Source of the DNA: Clostridiales bacterium
GTDB taxonomy: Bacteria; Bacillota; Clostridia; Christensenellales; Borkfalkiaceae
DNA: 45,606 bases
Assembly (NCBI GenBank): GCA_022781715.1
Contig: JALETB010000025.1
Location: 1 to 45,606 of the forward strand
Reading direction: 5' to 3'
Positions 16,802-23,806 of this stretch are shown here, one piece after another. Each line of letters starts with the position of its first letter. Position 1 is the first letter of the stretch. Made by a program: the position numbers and the translations under genes. Below the pieces are notes generated by a model. The model was given only the letters and a program-made list of their open reading frames with translations. It ran no database searches and was not told the DNA's origin.

Positions 16802-17525
16802 CATTCTTACCCTTTTCCCCGAAATGTTCACACCGCTCACCGAGAGCATAATCGGCAGGGCAATCAAGTCCGGGAAAGTGGAAATCGTCGTTACCGATAT
16901 CCGCGATTACACGGAAAACAAACACAGAAAATGCGACGATTACCCCTTCGGGGGCGGCGCGGGAATGGTAATGACTCCTCAGCCGATTTATTCGGCTGTT
17001 CAGGCGGTCGACCCGAACCACGAGGCGAGAAGAATTTTTATGTCGCCTAAGGGGCGGAGATTTTGTCAGGGAATGGTTTCCGAACTGCTTTCCTACGACA
17101 GAATTTTGCTTCTTTGCGGGCATTACGAGGGCGTGGACCAACGAGCGCTCGACCTGTGCATAGACGAGGAAATGTCGCTCGGCGATTTCGTGCTTACGGG
17201 CGGAGAAATCCCCGCGATGGCGATAACCGATTGCGTTTGCAGGTATATCGACGGGGTTATTTCCGGCGAAAGTCTGTCCGAAGAGAGTTTCACGGGTAAT
17301 CTTCTCGAATATCCGCAGTTTACGCGGCCGCAGGTTTTCATGGGGCTTTCCGTGCCGGAAGTTCTTGTTTCGGGCAATCATAAAGAAGTGGATAAGTGGC
17401 GCAGAAACGAAGCGGTTAAAATAACAAAAAAACTTCGCCCCGACCTGATTGCTTCCGCATCTGGGGTTACATCGGTATCCGGTGGCGCGTCCGCATCGGA
17501 GAACGCGCCCGCAAAAAAGGACTGA
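16791..17525 (+). CDS. trmD: tRNA (guanine-N1)-methyltransferase TrmD
   Basis: This 244-aa SPOUT enzyme makes m1G37 in tRNAs reading CNN codons, which prevents frameshifting. It has MRIDILTLFPEMF at the N-terminus, DYPFGGGAGMVM near residue 60, and the trefoil knot region LLCGHYEGVDQR through DFVLTGGEIPAMAI. The start lies inside rimM, with cggaggtgg as SD. The last ~20 residues (Ser/Ala/Gly-rich, ending APAKKD) extend past the usual end and look disordered. rplS, normally the next gene, is found 3.8 kb downstream. Confidence 0.96.
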   Translation: MRIDILTLFPEMFTPLTESIIGRAIKSGKVEIVVTDIRDYTENKHRKCDDYPFGGGAGMVMTPQPIYSAVQAVDPNHEARRIFMSPKGRRFCQGMVSELLSYDRILLLCGHYEGVDQRALDLCIDEEMSLGDFVLTGGEIPAMAITDCVCRYIDGVISGESLSEESFTGNLLEYPQFTRPQVFMGLSVPEVLVSGNHKEVDKWRRNEAVKITKKLRPDLIASASGVTSVSGGASASENAPAKKD

Positions 17526-17531
17526 GCGAAT

Positions 17532-18425
17532 ATGGAAAACAACGAAAGAAAGATAAACTGGTTTCCGGGACATATGGCGAAGGCTTTGCGGCAGATGGAA
17601 GCCGACGCGAAGTTGTGCGACGGTGTTATTCTCGTAATGGACGCGCGCGCGGTTTTCGCGTGTTTCAACAAACGGCTCGATAAGATTTTCGGCAACAAAC
17701 CTGTTGTTTACTGTATCAATAAAAGAGATCTTATCTCCACGGCTCAGGCTAAAAAAATCGAGAGTTATTTTAAACAAAACAACCTCGTTTATGAACTTAT
17801 AGACGGACTTTCCAAGCGTGATGGGCAGAATTTGCGCGCTAAATGCGACATCGCTCTGAAAGAAAAAATCGAGCGGAACGCCGCCAAGGGCGTGACCAGA
17901 ACGTTGCGTTTTATGGTCGCGGGATTGCCGAACACGGGTAAGTCTACAATTATAAATACGATAAGCGGCTCCAAGAAAGCGGAAACGGGCAACAAGGCGG
18001 GAATCACGCGGAGCAACAAATGGATAAGACTCGGTAATTTCGACCTTCTCGACACGCCCGGAACGATGCCGCCGAACATCGAAAATCAGATCTACGCAAG
18101 GCATCTCGCCTACATCGGCGCGATAAACGACGATATTCTTCATACGGAGGACCTCGCGCTCGAACTTATTAAGGAACTCGCGAAGATTGCTCCGAAGGAA
18201 TTTAAAGAGAAATACAAACTCGATTCGCTTGACAAAGAGCCGCTCGCGCTGTTCGACGAGATTTGCAAAAAACGTGGATATCTTCTCCGAGGCGGAGAGA
18301 GCGATTACGAGCGCGCGGCAAAAGCAATCATCGACGATTTTCGCAAGGGCAGAATAGGTAAAATTGCGCTCGAAACCGAGCCTGTCGGGAATCAGGTAAA
18401 GCCCGCCGAAAAGGAAAATAACTGA
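17532..18425 (+). CDS. rbgA: Ribosome biogenesis GTPase RbgA (YlqF)
   Basis: A 297-aa circularly permuted GTPase needed for late 50S assembly. N-terminal INWFPGHMAKALRQM is the family signature. The G motifs appear in permuted order: NKRD (G4, ~residue 63), GLPNTGKST (G1, ~135), then DTPGTMPP (G3, ~178). The C-terminal helical domain follows, with YLLRGGESDYERAA near residue 255. It starts 7 bp after trmD and is followed by rnhB 4 bp later, as in B. subtilis. Confidence 0.95.
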   Translation: MENNERKINWFPGHMAKALRQMEADAKLCDGVILVMDARAVFACFNKRLDKIFGNKPVVYCINKRDLISTAQAKKIESYFKQNNLVYELIDGLSKRDGQNLRAKCDIALKEKIERNAAKGVTRTLRFMVAGLPNTGKSTIINTISGSKKAETGNKAGITRSNKWIRLGNFDLLDTPGTMPPNIENQIYARHLAYIGAINDDILHTEDLALELIKELAKIAPKEFKEKYKLDSLDKEPLALFDEICKKRGYLLRGGESDYERAAKAIIDDFRKGRIGKIALETEPVGNQVKPAEKENN

Positions 18426-18428
18426 AAA

Positions 18429-19061
18429 ATGACCGATAAAACAAGAGAAAAAATCGAAAACGACAGAGCGTTTCAGAACGAAAAAATCAAATATATAGCA
18501 GGCGTGGACGAGGTTGGCAGAGGCCCGCTTGCGGGTCCGGTTGTGTGCTGTGCGGTTATCATGCCGCTCGACGACGAAAATGCCGTCGACGGGGTGGACG
18601 ACAGCAAAAAAGTGTCCGAAAAAAAGCGCGAGGCGTTATATGATATCCTTCGCGAAAAGGCGATCGCTTGCAAAATATGCAGGGTAGAACCGGAAGAAAT
18701 CGATGAGATCAATATTCTCGAAGCCACGAAAAAATGTATGAAAATGTGCGTCGAGGGGCTGGGCGTAAAGCCTGATCTTGTGCTTGTCGACGCCGTCAAA
18801 CTCGACGTTCCGGTTAAAACCGAGGCGATTATCAAAGGCGACGCGAAAAGTTATAATATCGGCGCGGCGTCGATTATCGCCAAAGTTTTCAGGGATAAAC
18901 TCATGGAGGAGTACGACGAAACATACCCCGATTATGGGTTTAAGAAGAATAAGGGTTACGGCACCAAAGCGCATATCGACACGATAAAGGAGAGGGGAAT
19001 ATGCCCGATTCACAGAAAGACTTTCACAAAAAACTTCTCGGCAGAAGAGGGGAGAAATTAG
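18429..19061 (+). CDS. rnhB: Ribonuclease HII
   Basis: A 210-aa enzyme that removes ribonucleotides and RNA from DNA-RNA hybrids. Active-site segments are GVDEVGRGPLAGPVV (Asp and Glu near residues 27-28), LVDAVKLD (~117) and YDETYPDYGFKKNKGYGT (~160), plus the conserved GDAKSYNIGAASIIAK. It ends CPIHRKTFTKNF plus a short tail. Its last 61 nt are shared with the yraN reading frame. Confidence 0.95.
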   Translation: MTDKTREKIENDRAFQNEKIKYIAGVDEVGRGPLAGPVVCCAVIMPLDDENAVDGVDDSKKVSEKKREALYDILREKAIACKICRVEPEEIDEINILEATKKCMKMCVEGLGVKPDLVLVDAVKLDVPVKTEAIIKGDAKSYNIGAASIIAKVFRDKLMEEYDETYPDYGFKKNKGYGTKAHIDTIKERGICPIHRKTFTKNFSAEEGRN

Positions 19062-19363
19062 CCGCCGGCGAAATCAAGAAGTCGGGCTATAGGCTCGTTA
19101 AACGCAATTTTGTCACTCCTTACGGCGAGGCTGATCTCATCTTTGAAAAGGGCGACGAGATTGTTTTCGTCGAGGTTAAAACCCGCAGCAACGAGATTTT
19201 CGGCACGCCGCGCGAGGCGGTGGGTTATAAAAAACAGGAGAAGTACAGGAACATCGCGGAGTATTATTTTGCGGATAAAGGCGGTTCGGACGGAAAGAAC
19301 GTGAGTTTTGCCGTCGCGGAAGTTACACCCGCGGGAGTCAGGGTGATTTACAACGCTTTCTGA
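19001..19363 (+). CDS. yraN: YraN family putative endonuclease-like protein (UPF0102)
   Basis: A 120-aa protein with the PD-(D/E)xK-like core of the YraN family: LGRRGEKLAAGEIKKSGYRLVKRNF, then GEADLIFEKGDEIVFVEVKTRS (Glu, Asp, Glu-x-Lys). Its cellular role is not established. The ATG and its strong SD (aaggagagg) lie inside rnhB, so the genes overlap by 61 nt in different frames. No later in-frame start exists before the conserved LGRRGE segment. rnhB-yraN is a common neighbour pair. Confidence 0.9.
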   Translation: MPDSQKDFHKKLLGRRGEKLAAGEIKKSGYRLVKRNFVTPYGEADLIFEKGDEIVFVEVKTRSNEIFGTPREAVGYKKQEKYRNIAEYYFADKGGSDGKNVSFAVAEVTPAGVRVIYNAF

Positions 19364-19432
19364 GCGGATCGAACAGGCAGGAAGGACAGGACGGAAAAAT
19401 TCCGTACATGAAACTCGATTATTACGATAAAA

Positions 19433-20572
19433 ATGGAAATTTGCGTAACTTCGGCTTCGGGGATAGAAGCCGTAACGAAAAGAGAACTATATAAGATCAC
19501 GGGCGTAAAAGATCTTTCTGCCGTCGACGGCAGAATATGTTTTGAGGGCGACGAGGAAACTCTGGCGAAGTGCAATCTGTTTTTGCGGACGGCGAACCGT
19601 GTTGAGATAATCGTCGGCAGGTTCAAAGCGGAAACTTTCGACGACCTTTTCGACGGGATAAGGAACATCGAATGGGAAAAGTATATCGATAAAGACGGAG
19701 AGATAATCGTTTCGGCGAAGAGCGTTATGAGCAAATTATTCGCTTATTCCGCCATTCAGTCGATAACCAAAAAAGCAGTGTGCGAGCGGCTTAAGTCCGC
19801 CTATAAGTCGATTAACTTAGCAGAAAGCGGTGCAAGACACAAAATCGAAGCGGCGATAAGAAAGGATTTCGTGACCGTTTCGCTCGACACATCGGGCGAA
19901 GGACTTCACAGGCGCGGATACCGCGGGCTTGTGGGCGAAGCACCTTTGAAAGAAACGCTTGCTTCCGCGCTTATTCAACTCTCCGTGTGGGAGCCTTCGA
20001 GACCGTTCGCGGATATTTTTTGCGGCACGGGAACGATTCCGGTCGAGGCTGCGCTCATTGCGGCGAACATCCCGAGCGGAATGAACAGAGATTTCGATTA
20101 CCTTCACTGGAAGGGAACAAACAGAACGATTTTCGACAAGATTAAGGAAAAAGCCGCGTCCGAAATAAACACGGACAGAGAAGTTCGCATAAGCGGCTTC
20201 GATATAGACGAAAAGCAACTCAAACTCGCGAGAAAGCACGCCGAAATCGCGGGGGTTAAGGATATGATTCACTTCCAGCGGGCGGACATGCGCGGTTTTT
20301 CCTCTCGGTTTTCCCACGGGGTGATTATTTCCAATCCGCCCTACGGCGAAAGACTTTCCGAAAGGCGAGAGATCGAAAAACTTTACAGAGATTATGGAAA
20401 AATCGTTAAAAATCTCGACGAATGGTGTTGCTACACGCTTACTTCCGTAGACGATTTCGAACGGCTCTTCGGCAGAAAAGCCGATAAAAAACGCAAGATT
20501 TACAACGGAAAACTCGAATGTAACTTCTATTCGATGCTCGCCGCGCCGCCGAAAAAAGCAACCTCCCGTTGA
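19433..20572 (+). CDS. rlmL: THUMP-domain RNA N2-guanine methyltransferase, YpsC/RlmL family
   Basis: This 379-aa protein has a ferredoxin-like/THUMP RNA-binding N-terminal half (to ~residue 160) and a class I SAM-dependent methyltransferase half. The latter has FADIFCGTGTIPVEAA (SAM-binding motif I, ~198), SGFDIDEKQLKLARKHAE and the catalytic NPPYGERL (~301). It equals the first half of E. coli RlmL (m2G2445 in 23S rRNA) and full-length B. subtilis YpsC. No good SD precedes the ATG; a 28-codon ORF starting at 19408 in another frame overlaps it. The 3' end is partly duplicated downstream. Confidence 0.9.
   Translation: MEICVTSASGIEAVTKRELYKITGVKDLSAVDGRICFEGDEETLAKCNLFLRTANRVEIIVGRFKAETFDDLFDGIRNIEWEKYIDKDGEIIVSAKSVMSKLFAYSAIQSITKKAVCERLKSAYKSINLAESGARHKIEAAIRKDFVTVSLDTSGEGLHRRGYRGLVGEAPLKETLASALIQLSVWEPSRPFADIFCGTGTIPVEAALIAANIPSGMNRDFDYLHWKGTNRTIFDKIKEKAASEINTDREVRISGFDIDEKQLKLARKHAEIAGVKDMIHFQRADMRGFSSRFSHGVIISNPPYGERLSERREIEKLYRDYGKIVKNLDEWCCYTLTSVDDFERLFGRKADKKRKIYNGKLECNFYSMLAAPPKKATSR
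19799..19816 (+). repeat. 18-bp motif, copy inside rlmL
   Basis: gcctataagtcgattaac matches the intergenic copy at 33776-33793 at 17 of 18 bases. In the gene it encodes AYKSIN. Confidence 0.55.
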
Positions 20573-20611
20573 GCCGCCGAAAAGATAAATGTTCGCCGCG
20601 CCGCCGAAAAA
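20534..20611 (+). repeat. 23-bp direct repeat at the rlmL 3' end
   Basis: atgctcgccgcgccgccg plus a run of A at 20534 recurs at 20589 (atgttcgccgcgccgccg plus A run) with one mismatch in 23. The second copy is downstream of the stop; a third partial gccgccgaaaa lies between them. Confidence 0.7.
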
Positions 20612-20650
20612 GACGCCTTTTCGGTAATTAGTGATGAAGAATTGAATCCC
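20606..20650 (+). repeat. Dispersed 45-bp repeat, copy 2
   Basis: This is inverted relative to copy 1 at 1872-1916, with 41 of 45 bases identical. It lies in the 125-bp gap between rlmL and fucU, and its left end overlaps the duplicated rlmL tail. Confidence 0.75.
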
Positions 20651-20697
20651 TAATTAAAAGCAAAACGGAAAATCCGTTAAAATAAAAGGAGAAAAAT

Positions 20698-21126
20698 ATG
20701 TTAAAAGGTATTTCGAAAATTGTCAGCCCCGAACTTATCAAAGTTCTTTGCGAAATGGGTCACGGCGACGAAATCGTCATCGCGGACGGGAATTTCCCGA
20801 GCGAAAACTTCGGGCAGAGGGTTATCCGCGCCGACGGAATAGGTGGAGCGGAAATGCTCGACGCCTGCCTGCAACTCATTCCGCTCGACACTTATTCCGA
20901 CCCGAATTTCATTCTGATGCAACTTATGGATTGCGACAAAGGCAGAATCAACCCCGTAATCTGGGATGAATATAAGAAAATCGCCGAAAAACACGATAAA
21001 AACGTGAAAGCCGGCAATATCGACCGTTTCGAATTTTATGAACGCGCGAAAAAGGCTTATGCCGTGATCGCGACGGGCGAATCGGCTGTTTATGCGAACA
21101 TCATCCTCAAAAAAGGCGTTATTTAA
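20698..21126 (+). CDS. fucU: L-fucose mutarotase / RbsD-FucU family protein
   Basis: A 142-aa protein that interconverts alpha and beta anomers of fucose (or related sugars). The N-terminus MLKGISKIVSPELIKVLCEM leads into GHGDEIVIADGNFP, with His22 and Asp30 at the catalytic positions. The C-terminal FYERAKKAYAVIATGE is also typical. AAAGGAG precedes the ATG. No fucose isomerase, kinase or aldolase gene is nearby, so its pathway partners must be elsewhere. It sits alone between two translation-related genes, an atypical place. Confidence 0.9.
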   Translation: MLKGISKIVSPELIKVLCEMGHGDEIVIADGNFPSENFGQRVIRADGIGGAEMLDACLQLIPLDTYSDPNFILMQLMDCDKGRINPVIWDEYKKIAEKHDKNVKAGNIDRFEFYERAKKAYAVIATGESAVYANIILKKGVI

Positions 21127-21145
21127 TTGCCCGCGCGACGGCAAT
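21126..21145 (+). terminator. Possible weak terminator after fucU
   Basis: attgcc and ggcaat form a perfect 6-bp stem with an 8-nt loop right after the stop codon. No T-run follows, so termination is uncertain. Confidence 0.3.
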
Positions 21146-21200
21146 CGGTTAATTCATACCCGAAAAAGCGAAAAAAATCGAACGAAAGGCGTTAAAATGC

Positions 21201-21229
21201 TTGCAATATTTTTCGGTATATGATAAAAT
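21201..21229 (+). promoter_or_regulatory. Promoter of rplS
   Basis: TTGCAA (21201-21206), a 17-nt spacer and TAAAAT (21224-21229) with an extended TGA just before it. The resulting leader is ~63 nt; no autoregulatory structure is convincing in it. Confidence 0.68.
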
Positions 21230-21298
21230 GGCTAAGACTTCGGGCGGTCCGCTGGCTTAATCGGCTATGAACGTCGCGTAATAACGGAGGTAAAAGTC

Positions 21299-21640
21299 AT
21301 GACTATTATTGAACAGATCGAAAAAGAGAACCTTAAAGGCGAAGTTCCCGTATTCGCAGTCGGCGACACGGTAAAAGTTTCCGTTAAGGTTATCGAAGGC
21401 GCAAAAGAGAGAATTCAGAACTACGAAGGTATCGTTATCGCCAAGAAGAACGGCGGAATCAGAGAAACCTTCACCGTCAGAAGAATTTCTTACGGTATCG
21501 GCGTTGAAAGAACGTTCCCCGTTCATTCTCCCAAGATTGCCGGCATCACGGTTATTAAAAGAGGTAAAGTCAGAAGAGCAAAACTTTACTATCTCAGAAA
21601 TCTCACCGGTAAGGCTGCAAAACTTGAAGAGATTCTTTAA
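21299..21640 (+). CDS. rplS: 50S ribosomal protein bL19
   Basis: A 113-aa protein matching bL19 throughout: [55 protein letters not shown] and the end [20 protein letters not shown]. cGGAGG precedes the ATG. In most Bacillota it directly follows trmD; here it is 3.8 kb away with its own promoter and a strong terminator, so it is an independent unit. Confidence 0.97.
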   Translation: MTIIEQIEKENLKGEVPVFAVGDTVKVSVKVIEGAKERIQNYEGIVIAKKNGGIRETFTVRRISYGIGVERTFPVHSPKIAGITVIKRGKVRRAKLYYLRNLTGKAAKLEEIL

Positions 21641-21721
21641 TTTTTTGCGGACGGTAAAAGCGGAACCGCTTATTGCGTAAATAACCGATAAGAAAACGCT
21701 TTGTCATCACCAAGAAAAGAG

Positions 21722-21749
21722 AGTTCGGTTTTTTCCGGACTTTTTTTTT
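21722..21749 (+). terminator. Terminator of rplS
   Basis: agttcgg pairs with ccggact (one G-U pair) around a T6 loop, followed by a run of eight T. Confidence 0.85.
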
Positions 21750-21840
21750 GCCCTTTTTCCGCTTGCGGCGGTTGTCGGGGATGAGCAGCAGAGACGCAGG
21801 GCGGGAATAAGCGACAAGAGTGCGGGAAATGACGAAAAAT

Positions 21841-21872
21841 CACTTTTCATTATATATATATTATGAAAAGTG
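21841..21872. repeat. 32-bp palindrome upstream of the membrane glycosyltransferase-like gene
   Basis: cacttttcat (21841-21850) and atgaaaagtg (21863-21872) are perfect inverted repeats around an alternating TA core that can also pair. It sits 22 bp before the -35 box. It could be an operator or, on the minus strand, a hairpin followed by ATTTTT. The stretch 21750-21840 shows nothing recognisable. Confidence 0.6.
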
Positions 21873-21893
21873 AGAAAAAATCGAAAAAAACAT

Positions 21894-21922
21894 TTTACAA
21901 ACAAAAAAATTAGTTGTATATT
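21894..21922 (+). promoter_or_regulatory. Promoter of the PMT-like membrane protein gene
   Basis: TTTACA (21894-21899), a 17-nt spacer and TATATT (21917-21922). This places the transcript start near 21929 and supports the ATG at 21999 over the ORF-track start at 21870. Confidence 0.6.
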
Positions 21923-21998
21923 AAATATGTGGATCGTTGACCGGGCGCGTTCTTACGCAACTTCCCGGCTGCGTCAAAACAATAAAAAGGAAACGCTT

Positions 21999-23765
21999 AT
22001 GAAGAGAAACAAATCCTTATTTTATATCGCGCTTATTATTTCGGCGCTGTTATACGCGCTTACCTGCGGCTTTGCGGCTACGAGCGTCAAAGCGCCGCAG
22101 ACGGCGTTTTCCACGGTTAACGTCGAGACGACGGACGGCGGAACGGTTTCCCCGTCAAAATCGAGCAACGTGACTCTGGATATCGAAAAGGGTACGAACA
22201 AGGTTTACGCTTACATAGGCGAAATTCGCACTCACCGCACGGATAAGGACGGAAAGGCTTACGTCAACGTCGTTTTCGATTTTAAAAGACAGTCGAACGA
22301 CGATTCAACATATTTAAAACGCGTGGGCAACGACGAAGAGAGCAGAATTTATCTCAACAAAAACAGCGGCGGGTATAAATGGACGCTTATTTACGACGGC
22401 GGAGAAAGTACGCTCGACTACAATCGCGTTAAAATCAGCACCGTCGATGAAATGGATATTTACGAGGTTGCATTTATCGGCAAGGACGGAAATCCGCTTG
22501 CGGCTTCTTATCGTTACGGATCGGATATAGACGGCGAAACCGGACACGAAAACATCTGCGACGAACGTTCGTCGTTCACCGCGTCGAAATCTGCGGCGAA
22601 TAATTTTACCGACAGAGAGCTCGACGAAATCGCGGCGGTTAAAACCGTGATGCGCAACGACGGCTCCACGCTCGGCAGAGGTGTTTTAAACGCCGAAATC
22701 AACGCGCTTTCGGTGGCGGCGTTCGGACTTAACACGTTCGGTTTGCGTTTTCCGTCGGTCATAGCCGGTTTTGCGTTGATTATCGCGGTTTATCTCATCG
22801 CAGAAACGCTGTTCGGAAACGATTACGCCGCGTTGTTCGCGTTTATCGTCTGCCTTGCGGGCGGCAGCGCGTTTATGACGTCTTTCACGGCGGTCGGCGC
22901 GATATCCGCTTGTTTCGCCGTTTACGCGTTTTATTTCGCGTTCAAATTTTTTATCGAGGATTATTACGTCGAAGATAAAAAATCAACCGTTTTGCATATC
23001 GGGCTTACGGGTTTGTTCTTCGGACTGGCTGTTGCGGCAAACGCCTCGCTTCTGATTTTGCTCGCGGGGCTTATCGCGATAGTCGTTTACGCGGCGATAA
23101 GGGGCGCGACGAGATATAAAGCCGAAGAAAAAGCGGCTAAGGGGCTTGAAAAGGAAAACGTATTCGTCGCCTATCGCGGGAAGAAAATCGTTTTCGGCGT
23201 TTCGTCCGTGTGCGCGCTGACTGTTTTGCCGATTTTGATAGTTCTCGCGTCTTACGCGTTCGTCGGTTCCGCGCTCGGGAAGATTTATCGCGGAGGGTTT
23301 CTGAACGCTTCGTTTGCGTATATCGGCTCGGCGTTCGGTTTCGGCGGGGACGCGCTACTGCCATTGAAAATGCTTGCGGGCTTCGGCAGCGCGGGCTATA
23401 AAGATTACTTTGCAATCGCGAACTGTTTTGCTTCGCTTTTGTGTCTTGTTTCGCTCGCGTTCGTTATAATAACGCTTGTTTGCGCGGGAAACGAAAAGTT
23501 TGCCGAGGCGGCGGAAACCTCGAGAAATAAAACCAAACTTATTCTCACGGCGTTTGCGGCGGCGTTTATCGCGCTTTTGTTTGGCAAGAGCAGCTCGGTT
23601 GCCGATTTTGCTCTTTGCTCGGCGTTTTATTCGCTTATAGCCGCGCTCGCGCTCGATTCCGCACTTAAAATATTCGGCAAAAATATCAGAACGGTCGCGC
23701 TCGTCTGCATTTGCATATGCTTCGCGGCATTCGCGTTCGGCTACGTTTACGGTATCGCCGTCTGA
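21999..23765 (+). CDS. Polytopic membrane protein, PMT/GT39-like glycosyltransferase family (divergent)
   Basis: The chosen ATG follows aaaaagg and gives 588 aa. Residues 1-30 form a signal or first membrane helix (FYIALIISALLYALTCGFAA). Residues ~33-230 are a soluble, probably extracytoplasmic domain of beta character that I cannot name (a carbohydrate-binding-type fold is possible). From ~232 there are about nine membrane helices. The segment FGLNTFGLRFPSVIAGF (~242) and the helices after it resemble PMT_2/GT-C transferases, which use polyprenyl-phosphate sugars. The HPPL motif expected just before this reads RGVL, so catalysis is doubtful. The end is abrupt (YVYGIAV). The function is inferred only from this resemblance. 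Confidence 0.55.
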   Translation: MKRNKSLFYIALIISALLYALTCGFAATSVKAPQTAFSTVNVETTDGGTVSPSKSSNVTLDIEKGTNKVYAYIGEIRTHRTDKDGKAYVNVVFDFKRQSNDDSTYLKRVGNDEESRIYLNKNSGGYKWTLIYDGGESTLDYNRVKISTVDEMDIYEVAFIGKDGNPLAASYRYGSDIDGETGHENICDERSSFTASKSAANNFTDRELDEIAAVKTVMRNDGSTLGRGVLNAEINALSVAAFGLNTFGLRFPSVIAGFALIIAVYLIAETLFGNDYAALFAFIVCLAGGSAFMTSFTAVGAISACFAVYAFYFAFKFFIEDYYVEDKKSTVLHIGLTGLFFGLAVAANASLLILLAGLIAIVVYAAIRGATRYKAEEKAAKGLEKENVFVAYRGKKIVFGVSSVCALTVLPILIVLASYAFVGSALGKIYRGGFLNASFAYIGSAFGFGGDALLPLKMLAGFGSAGYKDYFAIANCFASLLCLVSLAFVIITLVCAGNEKFAEAAETSRNKTKLILTAFAAAFIALLFGKSSSVADFALCSAFYSLIAALALDSALKIFGKNIRTVALVCICICFAAFAFGYVYGIAV

Positions 23766-23806
23766 AGTCTGTGAGACGAAAGCGATGAAACCGCAGGGGA
23801 GGGATT

